From positions 620,001 through 684,000 of the forward strand of contig NZ_FCOC02000002.1 of the NCBI RefSeq assembly GCF_001544455.2: a DNA stretch of 64,000 bases, read 5' to 3'. The notes under the pieces were generated by a model. It worked only from the letters and a program-made list of their open reading frames with translations, ran no database searches and was not told where the DNA came from. The position numbers were made by a program, and so were the translations under genes. Below are positions 39,314 through 47,884 of this stretch, one piece after another; positions within the stretch are counted from its first letter, which is position 1; each line of letters begins with the position of its first letter. Origin of the DNA: Caballeronia sordidicola. Lineage in GTDB: Bacteria; Pseudomonadota; Gammaproteobacteria; Burkholderiales; Burkholderiaceae.

Positions 39314-40252
39314 ATGGTCGCAAAAACCCTTCCAGCCAAGCTGTATAAGTACCGTACTTTCAGTACGACAACACTGCGCATGTTCAGTCAGGCGGAGGTT
39401 TTCTTCGCCAAGCCCGCCAGTTTTAACGACCCATTTGATTGCAACCCGCAGGTGTATGTCGATGTGGAGTGGCGCGAAGTGGAGCGCCTCTGGGAGTCCG
39501 TAATGTTGCTACAAGTGGAGGCCAATAAAGCGGCCGAAATGATGGGCACCCATAGATACTTCGCGACGGAATATGGTGGGAAGTATGATGACGACGGAGG
39601 TGGAACAGCGACCTACCTCAACTACTTGGTTCGCGATATCGATGCGTACCTGAAAGAGCGATTCAAGGACTTTGGCGTTTTTTCCTTGGCGTCGAACTGG
39701 GACAACCCGCTGATGTGGAGTCACTACGCCGACGAGCATCGGGGAATTTGCATTGAATATGAGACCGATGACCATCGATGCAAAGAGTTGGGACCAGTGA
39801 ACTATCGTTCCAGTCGCTTCATCCACATCAGCGACTTGCAACAGTGGCTTTTGAAGAAGTCGGCCGCGGCGGAGCGCAAAATTTTCGAGCAATACTTCTT
39901 TGCGAAGGCTCCTCAATGGCGTTATGAGCGTGAGTGGCGTGCAGTGTCACCAAAGAGCGGAGTGGACGACCGACCATTCCGTATCCGGTCAGTTTTTTTC
40001 GGTCTGCGGTGTGACAAAGCAATCGTCACAACGATTGCTAAGCTTTTCAGTGACTCAAAAGACAAACCCAACTTTCATCAAGTAACGGCGCGCGCAGATG
40101 GATTCAAGCTCGGACGTTACGAGCTCGATGCGGATGAAATCGACATTTTCGGGATTCGCGAATCAGCGCTTTTCGCTGCTGACGAGTGGGGTTTTGACTC
40201 GCCTGCGGCTACTCGAGACATCTCCGGACAGCAACAGGAAAAGGACGGGTGA
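39314..40252 (+). CDS. DUF2971 domain protein
   Basis: 312 residues. The DUF2971 pattern is clear: LYKYRTFSTTTLRMFSQAEV, then FFAKPASFNDPFDCN near the N-terminus, and the central SNWDNPLMWSHYADEHRGIC. DUF2971 proteins have unknown biochemistry but are common in defence islands and next to restriction or phage genes. Base composition is lower in GC than the flagellar region. It starts the + strand run of the island and is followed after 67 bp by an HNH-like gene, so the two may act together. Confidence 0.8.
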   Translation: MVAKTLPAKLYKYRTFSTTTLRMFSQAEVFFAKPASFNDPFDCNPQVYVDVEWREVERLWESVMLLQVEANKAAEMMGTHRYFATEYGGKYDDDGGGTATYLNYLVRDIDAYLKERFKDFGVFSLASNWDNPLMWSHYADEHRGICIEYETDDHRCKELGPVNYRSSRFIHISDLQQWLLKKSAAAERKIFEQYFFAKAPQWRYEREWRAVSPKSGVDDRPFRIRSVFFGLRCDKAIVTTIAKLFSDSKDKPNFHQVTARADGFKLGRYELDADEIDIFGIRESALFAADEWGFDSPAATRDISGQQQEKDG

Positions 40253-40319
40253 GGCAAGAGCCTCAAGTATTTTCCCCACCGGCCGTTACCGCAGTCGGAC
40301 AATAACGACTGAGAGCAAG

Positions 40320-41258
40320 ATGGCGCAGGAGTACGACGCAGAAATTGGCCGCACGCTTGGCTGGGACCTCGCATCCTACGGATGGACACCGCGGAACGAC
40401 GCACCAGCTCATGTCCTTGAAGGGCACGCGGAGGGCAAGGCCCGATTCGGACCCAACACCAAGGTGCCGACTCGCTTTGAACGCAAATGGCTGCAACTGC
40501 GACAGAACGCTTTACGACGCGGAAAAATTGTTGATGCGGCTATCACGCCGAGATTCATCGAGTTCATCGACTATCCGACCTGCCCGGTGACTCTCGTCGA
40601 AATGACGCACAGCACTGGCGCGGACACAGACTGGTCCGTGGACCGTGTGAACAACGACGGAGCGTATGCTGACGGTAACCTCATCGTGATGAGTGTTCGC
40701 GCCAATAAAGCCAAGGGCAGCAAGAGCCTTTTAGACGTCAAGGAACTGCTCGCAAATTGGGAACCGCTGCCGGGCCTTTCTTTTCGAGAATCCTTCAGAT
40801 TGCTCAGCCTTATGGAGAAACCGTGCAGTTCTCCAACAGCGCAAGAGCCCCGGAATACGCTTTTCACGCGGTTATGTTTCGGCACCGCCCGTACCAACTA
40901 CCAGAATCTCCAGCACATTCTGGTTATGTGCACCACGGTGGATTCCAGCAAGCGCAACGCAATGTTTCGGACCCTATCCGATGCGCATACACATGCGGAT
41001 TCACGCGCGAGCGCCAGCCTCCTAAAGCTTGCATACGAGAAGCTGGTGAAGCGAATGCAGTCCGTTGATTACATGTACGACGCGTGTAGCGATGAAGCAT
41101 TTCAGACGCTGCTTCGGCGATGGGTCGAGACAATTCCGAGTACCCGCAGAAAGGCGTTCGACGCCAAGCTCGAGGCTATCACCGGTGGCAGTGGCATACC
41201 GAAAGAGGTATTGCGGACATGGGCTCTGGAGTCAAAGGGAAGGTTTGCGGATTGGTGA
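40320..41258 (+). CDS. HNH-fold-like protein of unknown function
   Basis: 312 residues from the ATG at 40320; the open frame upstream overlaps the DUF2971 gene and was rejected. About residues 83-137 resemble an HNH/HNH-like module: TCPVTLVEM, then WSVDRVNNDGAYADGNLIVM and SVRANKAKG. The zinc-binding CxxC pairs of many HNH enzymes are absent. The C-terminal half is helical and unrecognised. Catalytic competence is uncertain. The pairing with DUF2971 suggests a two-gene defence unit, which is inference. Confidence 0.6.
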   Translation: MAQEYDAEIGRTLGWDLASYGWTPRNDAPAHVLEGHAEGKARFGPNTKVPTRFERKWLQLRQNALRRGKIVDAAITPRFIEFIDYPTCPVTLVEMTHSTGADTDWSVDRVNNDGAYADGNLIVMSVRANKAKGSKSLLDVKELLANWEPLPGLSFRESFRLLSLMEKPCSSPTAQEPRNTLFTRLCFGTARTNYQNLQHILVMCTTVDSSKRNAMFRTLSDAHTHADSRASASLLKLAYEKLVKRMQSVDYMYDACSDEAFQTLLRRWVETIPSTRRKAFDAKLEAITGGSGIPKEVLRTWALESKGRFADW

Positions 41259-41559
41259 TGGCCGGCCTGCAATCGCCCGGCGCGGCACGCGTTTCTTTGA
41301 GTTCTTCCCTGTGGCCTGCCGGTCGCGTTGCTACTATCGCAACCGGCTAGCGTCTGCCCAAGCGCTCTCACTCAGTGAGCATCACGGATGTAACGGCGCC
41401 AGCCATGCAGTCGCATGGCTATCGGCTGGCAGTTCCCCTGCAGCGCACCTCGCACCGTAAATCTCCGGGTCGATTTCTCGTTTCCCGCGCACCAGCCGCC
41501 ACTCCCAAGTCAGCTGCCGGGCGACGAGTGGCAGCGACCGACCAAAAGAAAACTGGTGA

Positions 41560-41599
41560 GTAGCGCAATTACTGTATATATATACAGTAATTGCGCTAC
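41560..41599. promoter_or_regulatory. 40-bp perfect palindrome containing an exact LexA consensus box
   Basis: The left arm GTAGCGCAATTACTGTATA is followed by TA and its exact reverse complement. The central 20 bases (41570-41589) read TACTGTATATATATACAGTA, identical to the E. coli SOS-box consensus. The box lies in a 337-bp gap (41259-41595) between the HNH-like gene and the xre gene, whose stop is inside the palindrome. No gene clearly starts from it on either strand. A short - strand frame (41382-41560) could be the remains of a target. Confidence 0.75.
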
Positions 41600-41868
41600 C
41601 GTTGTGATAGCCCTTCAAGCAGAGCGACCGTCCGCCGTGCGTTATCCAGTGCGCCTTCCAGCCCTAACTCTGAATGTGAGTGGTCACTAACAAAGCTCGC
41701 GAGACGCACGAGGCAGTAGTTAATCAGATGTGTCGGAGCGCCCAATTTCTCCGACTCGTATCTGGAAAGGGTCGATTTGTGGACACCAGTCGCTGCTGCA
41801 AATTCGGCTTGGGTACTTTCGCCGCGAGCCCATCGCAGGAGTTCGCCCTGGCTTCGAGGTGGAAACAT
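41596..41868 (-). CDS. Xre-family transcriptional regulator, divergent from ietAS
   Basis: 90 residues from the ATG at 41868 (MFPPRSQGELLRWARGESTQ). Helix-turn-helix AEFAAATGVHKSTLSRYESE is of the Xre/Cro type, at about residues 20-40. The remainder is a short helical tail, perhaps for dimerisation. It is transcribed away from ietA with 98 bp between the starts. A 7-1-7 palindrome covers a promoter in that gap, so it probably represses ietAS and itself. A TTG start at 41895 is possible but unneeded. Confidence 0.85.
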   Translation of the reverse strand: MFPPRSQGELLRWARGESTQAEFAAATGVHKSTLSRYESEKLGAPTHLINYCLVRLASFVSDHSHSELGLEGALDNARRTVALLEGLSQR

Positions 41869-41900
41869 GATTGATTGAGGATGCTGTAATCGCAATGAGA

Positions 41901-41915
41901 TTGCTATAATAGCAA
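41901..41915. promoter_or_regulatory. Operator-like palindrome over an extended -10 promoter of ietAS
   Basis: TTGCTATAATAGCAA is a perfect 7-1-7 inverted repeat. It contains TGCTATAAT, an extended -10 (TGnTATAAT) on the + strand, 52-62 bp before the ietA ATG. A protein bound here would block RNA polymerase. The divergent Xre protein is the obvious candidate. A GCAA-N5-TTGC dyad overlaps its left side (41892-41904). Confidence 0.6.
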
Positions 41916-41966
41916 CATTTTATTCGACCGGAGTCTATACTTCGGTCTGAGACTTCTGAGGTTCCA

Positions 41967-42974
41967 ATGGCCCGTTCTGACCAAGTGAAAGCACTACTGC
42001 GCGCATATGCTGGTGACAACCACGAGCATTTCTACGCAGTGGCTATGCAGATGGCTGCAGACGAGGCTCATCGCGGCCATACGAAGTTGGCGGCGGAACT
42101 GCGTGACCTTGTCGATGCCGCGAAGGCTGGCAAGAAGCCAGGCTTGTCGTCAGTGCAGAGCAAGGGTGCCCAACGGCCGACTCCACTGGCGCAGCCGAAG
42201 GGAGAACTGTCCGAGCTCCTGACGGTGCAGTATCCGCACGAGCACCTGCAGCAAATGGTGTTGTCTGACGCCGTGCGCGGAAAGCTGGACCGGGTCCTGC
42301 GCGAGCAACGCCATCACGAGCAGTTGCGCAGCCACGGATTGAGCCCGCGTCGGAAGCTGCTTCTGGTCGGCCCGCCGGGAACTGGCAAGACGATGACCGC
42401 TGCTGCCTTGGCCGGCGAACTGCGCCTGCCGTTGTTCACCGCGCGATTCGACAGCCTCATCACCAAGTTCATGGGTGAGAGCGCGTCCAAACTCCGGCTG
42501 GTGTTCGAGGCGCTGAAGTCGACCCGCGGCGTCTACTTTTTCGATGAGTTCGATTCGCTGGGTCTGCAGCGAGGCAGCCAGCATGACGTGGCTGAGATGC
42601 GTCGCACGTTGAATATGTTCTTGCAGCTCATCGAACAGGATGCGTCGGACAGCCTCCTGATTGCCGCGACCAATCACGGCAAAGACCTCGACAGGGCTCT
42701 TTTCCGGAGATTCGACGACGTTATCAAGTATGAGGCGCCGGACGAGCGGCAGATTGAAACGCTGCTGAGAAACAGCTTGGGTACCTTCGGAACGTCAGGC
42801 ATCGACTATCGTCATCTCGCGCATGTTGGCAAAGGTGAATCACACGCTGACATAGTAAAAGCATGTCTCGATGCTTTGAAAGACGCGATTATGGAGGGCG
42901 AGAAAACCGTAAATGAGGCGAGCGTCATTCGCCATTTGGAAGAGCGCGCTCAAGGCAACAACATACACTCCTAA
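41967..42974 (+). CDS. ietA: AAA+ ATPase of an IetAS-type defence pair
   Basis: 335 residues. An N-terminal helical part is followed by an AAA+ domain. Walker A is GPPGTGKT (135-142). Walker B is GVYFFDEFDSLG (D193, E194). AATNHGKDLDRALFRRFDD carries the sensor-1 region and the arginine-finger-like RR. The order AAA ATPase then subtilase is that of ietA-ietS, known from Agrobacterium Ti-plasmid stability and later catalogued as an antiphage system. GAGG lies before the ATG. Confidence 0.85.
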   Translation: MARSDQVKALLRAYAGDNHEHFYAVAMQMAADEAHRGHTKLAAELRDLVDAAKAGKKPGLSSVQSKGAQRPTPLAQPKGELSELLTVQYPHEHLQQMVLSDAVRGKLDRVLREQRHHEQLRSHGLSPRRKLLLVGPPGTGKTMTAAALAGELRLPLFTARFDSLITKFMGESASKLRLVFEALKSTRGVYFFDEFDSLGLQRGSQHDVAEMRRTLNMFLQLIEQDASDSLLIAATNHGKDLDRALFRRFDDVIKYEAPDERQIETLLRNSLGTFGTSGIDYRHLAHVGKGESHADIVKACLDALKDAIMEGEKTVNEASVIRHLEERAQGNNIHS

Positions 42975-43054
42975 AATTAACATCCCGGTCGAAAGATTCG
43001 AGAACTCTTGCGGTAGACTCTCAGGCGAATAAAACTAAAGAAGAGCCTGAGAAA

Positions 43055-45598
43055 ATGGCGGACGAACTGAAGAGTCACCTGTCCATTGATGGATTCGTGA
43101 GGACGCTTGAATTTCGCTCGCCCCTGTCCGTCCAGCGCGAAAACGCGCCGCAAAGGGACCGGGGGACGCACGGCCAACGTCTGTTGGCTCAGATTCAAGA
43201 GATTGCCGGCAGCATTGTCGAACTCGAGGAAACTCGGGAAGCCTTGGGGTTGCCCGAGCGGCGCGGCATGTCTATCGCCGTCGAGTTCAGTCCTCGTGGG
43301 TCATTCGATTATGGAAAAGTGGAGTGGAAGTCAGCAGGCATCGAGCTACTGACAGTTCTGGCTCACACGAACTCCGACGTTGCCGTATTGCACGTTCCGG
43401 ATGGCAAACTCTCTGCGTTCGTAAAACGCGTCACCGAATATCTCGAGAAAGATAATCGCAACGGTACAGCTCCCCAGCATGCCGCGCTCGTAAATGCGAT
43501 TGAGAATATTCGCCGGGCTGCATTCACAGAGTTATGGACCGACGCTGCTGACCCACCCTCGGACGGTGAACCTCGTTGGTTCCAGATTTGGCTGAGACAC
43601 GTTGGCGGCAAAGTCGCTGACGTCGTGACGGAGTTTCGGGAGGAGGCCGGAAAGCTCGGCATTCATGTCGAGCCGGGCCACGTCAGGTTCCCTGGCCGTG
43701 TGGTCGTCGCGGCGCACGCGACCCGGGCCGCTATCGAGCAGGGTGTCAACCTGCTGGACCTTATTGCCGAAATCCGGTTTGTCGAGGAGAACGCAGAGTT
43801 CTTCCTGAGCGACCTGACGCCGGCAGAGCAGGCGGACTGGGTCGAAAACCTTCTTGAACGAACCACTTTCTTCGTTGGCGAGGACGTGCCGCATATATGC
43901 CTCCTCGACACCGGCGTGAACAATGGACATCCTCTGCTGGAGCCGGCCTTAGATGAAGCGGACCTTCATGCCTACAAACCGGACTGGGAGACGCATGACC
44001 ACGCCGGCCATGGGAGTGAGATGGCTGGCATCGCGCTCTACGGAAATCTGACCGCGGCCTTGCAAACAGCGGATGAACTGGAAATCCCGCATCGCCTCGA
44101 GTCAGTCAAGATTTTGCCGCCTGACGGGGAAACAGCCCCTCATCTCTGGGGCGCCGTGACTGCGGACTCCGTTGCTCGGGTCGAGGTCGGTACTCCTGAC
44201 AGGCCGCGGGTGTTCGCGATGATGACGACCTCGGTTGGCCATCTCCTCGGCGCGCCCTCCGAGTGGTCCGCGACGGTCGACCAACTGGCGTTTGGTCGTG
44301 CTCCTGTCGATGTCACTGGGTCGACAGAGGAGGAAGACGAAGACGCCGTCCGCATCCCCAGACTCTTCGTTCTATCTGCGGGCAACGTTCAGTGGGCCCA
44401 GTGGGACAATTATCCGAAAAGCAATGCAATGAGCCCGGTCCAGAATCCGGGGCAAGCGTGGAACGCGCTCACAGTCGGCGCGGCAACTTCGCTGACAGAT
44501 TTGGATGCGAAAAAGCATGCGACTCTGGAAGCAATTGCCAAAGCAGGTTTGCTCTCGCCAGCGTCGACCACCTCGGTGTTATGGAGCAGTACGCCTTGGC
44601 CATTCAAGCCGGACGTCGTTGCCGAAGGCGGCAATGGGTCACTTGATGGCGGCATCCACGTAACCGTAGGTCCGGAGTCACTTCGCCTGTTGACGACCTC
44701 GAACACTCCAGCAAAAAGCCTGTTCGCGGATACTGGAGACACGAGCGCCGCAGCCGCTGAAGTAGCACGGATTTGTGCACACGTTCGCGCACGGTATCCG
44801 GAATATTGGCCGGAGACGATTCGAGCACTCGTCGCTCATGGCGCTGAGCACACCGCCGGCATGCGGGGGACACTCCCACAAGAACCAAAGAAGCTCGACA
44901 AGGACAAGCTTCTGCGCACCTTTGGATATGGGCTGGTGACGCCGGCTCAATCAGAATATTCGACTGCACACCGGCCGACACTGGTAGTTCAGCGGCAGTT
45001 CAATCCGTATTATCGCAAGCCGAGCGGCTCGATTGTCCTGGGCGAGATGCAGTTGCACGACATGCCTTGGCCGATGGATGAGCTATTGCAGCTTGGTGAA
45101 GTCCCGGTCGAACTTCGCGTCACGCTTTCGTATTTTGTTGAACCGAACCCGAGTTCGCGCGGTTGGCTCAGCAAGTTCCGCTACCAGTCCTATGCCCTTC
45201 GTTTTGCGGTCAGAGGTGCAACCGAGGACGAGGTTCAGTTCAAGGCTCGCATCAACAGGCTCGAGCGGACACAGACCGAAGACAGTGGATTTGGCGACCC
45301 AGACGTTGCCAACTGGAAATATGGTGCACAGTTGCGCGCCCGAGGCTCCCTCCATTCAGACACTTGGACCGGGACGGCGGCCCAACTCGCCACGAAATCG
45401 CAGATTGCAGTGTTCCCCGTTGGCGGCTGGTGGAAAGACTGGAAGGAGGTACGGCAGTGGGATAGCGAGGCTCGCTATGCCCTGGTCGTCTCGTTGAAGG
45501 TCGCAGACGACATCGAAACAGACATCTATACGCCTATCGCGACAGTCGTGGAGCAAAAGGCCGTTGTCGACCTCGATGTACGCGGGGCAGACCTTTAG
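43055..45598 (+). CDS. ietS: Subtilisin-like serine protease of an IetAS-type defence pair
   Basis: 847 residues. Peptidase S8 catalytic parts are visible: Asp in HICLLDTGVNNGHPLLEP (D285), His in AGHGSEMAGIALYG (H319), the oxyanion Asn in SAGN (N444), and Ser in GDTSAAAAEVARI (S564). The N-terminal 270 and C-terminal 250 residues are outside the protease core. There is no signal peptide, so it should act in the cytoplasm. It lies 80 bp after ietA. The substrate is unknown; by analogy the ATPase may control or feed the protease. Confidence 0.87.
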   Translation: MADELKSHLSIDGFVRTLEFRSPLSVQRENAPQRDRGTHGQRLLAQIQEIAGSIVELEETREALGLPERRGMSIAVEFSPRGSFDYGKVEWKSAGIELLTVLAHTNSDVAVLHVPDGKLSAFVKRVTEYLEKDNRNGTAPQHAALVNAIENIRRAAFTELWTDAADPPSDGEPRWFQIWLRHVGGKVADVVTEFREEAGKLGIHVEPGHVRFPGRVVVAAHATRAAIEQGVNLLDLIAEIRFVEENAEFFLSDLTPAEQADWVENLLERTTFFVGEDVPHICLLDTGVNNGHPLLEPALDEADLHAYKPDWETHDHAGHGSEMAGIALYGNLTAALQTADELEIPHRLESVKILPPDGETAPHLWGAVTADSVARVEVGTPDRPRVFAMMTTSVGHLLGAPSEWSATVDQLAFGRAPVDVTGSTEEEDEDAVRIPRLFVLSAGNVQWAQWDNYPKSNAMSPVQNPGQAWNALTVGAATSLTDLDAKKHATLEAIAKAGLLSPASTTSVLWSSTPWPFKPDVVAEGGNGSLDGGIHVTVGPESLRLLTTSNTPAKSLFADTGDTSAAAAEVARICAHVRARYPEYWPETIRALVAHGAEHTAGMRGTLPQEPKKLDKDKLLRTFGYGLVTPAQSEYSTAHRPTLVVQRQFNPYYRKPSGSIVLGEMQLHDMPWPMDELLQLGEVPVELRVTLSYFVEPNPSSRGWLSKFRYQSYALRFAVRGATEDEVQFKARINRLERTQTEDSGFGDPDVANWKYGAQLRARGSLHSDTWTGTAAQLATKSQIAVFPVGGWWKDWKEVRQWDSEARYALVVSLKVADDIETDIYTPIATVVEQKAVVDLDVRGADL

Positions 45599-45751
45599 TG
45601 AACCAGATGCATCTGAAGGCATTGTCGCTAGCAAACGGCGATGTTAGGTCCGTATAAATTTAAAAAGTGACTAGCTTTTAACGATTTCAAGACTCACGTC
45701 GACCACATCACCGGCTTTAACCGCCGGAAAGCACATTGAAGGGGAAGAGAG

Positions 45752-46252
45752 ATGGCTCGAAAATGCTTCTTCAGTTTTCATTACAAGCCGGATTGTGTAC
45801 GTGCAGCACGAGTTCGCAATATCGGGGTAGTGGAAGGAAATGAACCCGCGAAAGATAACGATTGGGAAAAAGTCACTGGCGGCGGAGACAGAGCTATCGA
45901 AAAGTGGATTAGCGACCAGATGGCCGGCAAAACCTGTATGGTGCTGCTAGTAGGGGAGAACACAGCAAATCGGAAGTGGATTAACCACGAAATTATCAAG
46001 GCATGGAACGATGGCCTCGGGGTCGTAGCAATCCGCATCCACGGACTTGTGAATTTTGAAGGCCATACGGCGAACCAGGGCGCGAACCCTCTTGATTACA
46101 TCTCTCTCAAGAACGGCACAAAGAAATTATCCGAGGTCGCGAAGTGCTACAACCCGCCCGGCGTCGACAGTAGAGCTCGCTACAACTGGATTGCGGACAA
46201 CATGGCGGCAATGGTGGAGCAGGCTATCACCATTCGGAAGGACTATCGTTAG
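45752..46252 (+). CDS. thsB: Thoeris TIR-like protein ThsB (MTH538/DUF1863 type)
   Basis: 166 residues. It begins with the DUF1863 TIR-like pattern CFFSFHYKPDCVRAARVRN. The central strand is TCMVLLVGENTANRKWINHE, followed by IIKAWNDGLGVVAIRIHGL. E80 in WINHEI is placed like the NADase glutamate of TIR enzymes. In Thoeris, ThsB senses infection and makes a cyclic ADP-ribose isomer from NAD. AGGGGAAGAGAG before the ATG is a strong ribosome-binding site. Followed by thsA after 115 bp. Confidence 0.85.
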   Translation: MARKCFFSFHYKPDCVRAARVRNIGVVEGNEPAKDNDWEKVTGGGDRAIEKWISDQMAGKTCMVLLVGENTANRKWINHEIIKAWNDGLGVVAIRIHGLVNFEGHTANQGANPLDYISLKNGTKKLSEVAKCYNPPGVDSRARYNWIADNMAAMVEQAITIRKDYR

Positions 46253-46367
46253 TTGGACTGCAGCGTCCGTTGACGAGTAAATCAACATTTTGAAAAAGTG
46301 CGAGATTCAGCGTGTCATGCTCGCGCTCCGCGTTTGATAAATAAGAATGGAAGCAAGGGTATGAGCA

Positions 46368-47807
46368 ATGTCGACTAATGATTTAGAAGCCTTTGTAAAT
46401 GAGTATGTGAAGGAGCTCCACGAGGGAACGGCCGCCGTGTTTCTCGGAGCAGGGATGTCAGCCCCAGCGGGATTTGTGGATTGGGTGAAGTTGCTGGAAC
46501 CGCTTGCAAAGCAGCTTGGCCTCGACGCAAAGATGGAGGCTGACCATTTGGTCGCACTCGCGCAATACCACGTCAACGACAACGGCCAGAATCGAAGCGG
46601 ATTGACTAAGCGCCTCATCCAAGAGTTCCCGACCTACGCTAAGCCACCGGAAAATCACAAGCTACTGGCCAGGCTTCCCATATCCACTTACTGGACTACC
46701 AATTACGATAAGCTCATCGAAAGAGCTCTTGAAGATGCTGGAAAAATCGTCGACGTCAAATTTCGAACGCCCCACCTTGCTAGCACGAAGCCACGCAGAG
46801 ACGCCATTGTCTTCAAGATGCACGGCGACGTTGAACACGCGGATGAGGCTGTTATCACGAAAGATGACTACGAGCGATATTCACTCGACCGGGGCGCATT
46901 CGTAAATGCGTTGACGGGTGACTTGGTTTCCAAAACCTTTTTGTTTTTGGGATTCAGCTTTAAAGACCCGAATCTGGACTACATTCTTTCCAGAATTCGC
47001 ATCACTTTCCAGCAGCATAGTCGCCAGCATTACTGCATCTTCAAGAAGGTGATGAAGGAGGCAGGAGAGTCGCTCGCAGACTTCGAGTACAAGCAGCAGA
47101 AGCAACGACATCTCATTGAAGACTTGAAACGCTTCAATGTTCGGACGCTATTGGTCAGCGACTACCCTGAAATTACCGCCATCCTTCAACAAATCTACCG
47201 GACATATCGGCGTAGGACGATATTCATCTCCGGAAGTGCCGATGAACTAAACGGTTGGGACGAAAAGGATGTGCATGAATTTCTGTTCAGCCTTGGACGG
47301 ATTCTCATTCAAAAGGGGTATCGACTGGTATCAGGCTTCGGATTGGGTATCAGCAACGAACTCCTCTCAGGTGCCATCGAACAAATTTATGCACAACGTC
47401 AGGGGCACATCCAGGACCATTTAGTCGTGCGTCCGTTCCCCCGCGCGATAGCCGACGACAATAAACGAAAAGCGTTCTGGCACGAGTTCAGAACCGACTT
47501 GATATCACAGGCTGGAATCGCTCTATTCCTGTTCGGAAATACTCGGTTGGACGGTAAGATTGTTCATGCTGATGGCGTGGACAAGGAGTTTCGAATCGCT
47601 CAATCACTAGATTTGGTTATGTTGCCGGTGGGCGCCACGGGATATTCCGCGAAATCATTAGCAGAGGAAATGAGCCCAGCGGTCGAAAGCACCACGGAGA
47701 ACCCAGAATTCAAGGACGCATTCCGTCGACTGCAGGAGGTTGTCACAAAACCTCAGGAGTTGCTCGACAAAATCTCTAGTGCACTTGATTCTCTGAGTAA
47801 GCACTGA
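46368..47807 (+). CDS. thsA: Thoeris effector ThsA (SIR2-SLOG NADase)
   Basis: 479 residues. The N-terminal SIR2 domain has VFLGAGMSAPAGF, STYWTTNYDKLIE and FKMHGDVEHADEAVITKDDY. N112 and H152 fall at the same numbers as the catalytic residues reported for Bacillus cereus ThsA. A C-terminal SLOG domain begins near residue 283 (RTIFISGSADELNGWDEK, then SGFGLGISNELLSGAIEQI) and would bind the cyclic nucleotide from a TIR partner, switching on NAD depletion. It stands between two TIR genes on the same strand. Confidence 0.9.
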   Translation: MSTNDLEAFVNEYVKELHEGTAAVFLGAGMSAPAGFVDWVKLLEPLAKQLGLDAKMEADHLVALAQYHVNDNGQNRSGLTKRLIQEFPTYAKPPENHKLLARLPISTYWTTNYDKLIERALEDAGKIVDVKFRTPHLASTKPRRDAIVFKMHGDVEHADEAVITKDDYERYSLDRGAFVNALTGDLVSKTFLFLGFSFKDPNLDYILSRIRITFQQHSRQHYCIFKKVMKEAGESLADFEYKQQKQRHLIEDLKRFNVRTLLVSDYPEITAILQQIYRTYRRRTIFISGSADELNGWDEKDVHEFLFSLGRILIQKGYRLVSGFGLGISNELLSGAIEQIYAQRQGHIQDHLVVRPFPRAIADDNKRKAFWHEFRTDLISQAGIALFLFGNTRLDGKIVHADGVDKEFRIAQSLDLVMLPVGATGYSAKSLAEEMSPAVESTTENPEFKDAFRRLQEVVTKPQELLDKISSALDSLSKH

Positions 47808-47884
47808 AATCGACGTCAGGGAAGCCGACCATTCTAAGAAGCATGGCTGTCCCACTGAAAACATGAAGAAAAAGAGACTCGCTT

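Noticed and set aside
41382..41618. A - strand open frame running out of the 40-bp LexA palindrome
   Set aside because: It has natural-looking sequence near the end (WEWRLVRGKREIDPEIYG) but no start codon with a ribosome-binding site after the box. It is kept only as a possible remnant.
45665..45728. - strand segment reading PAVKAGDVVDVSLEIVKS then stop, like the end of a DUF1905-type protein
   Set aside because: Only about 19 codons before the thsB ribosome-binding site; too short to call a gene remnant.
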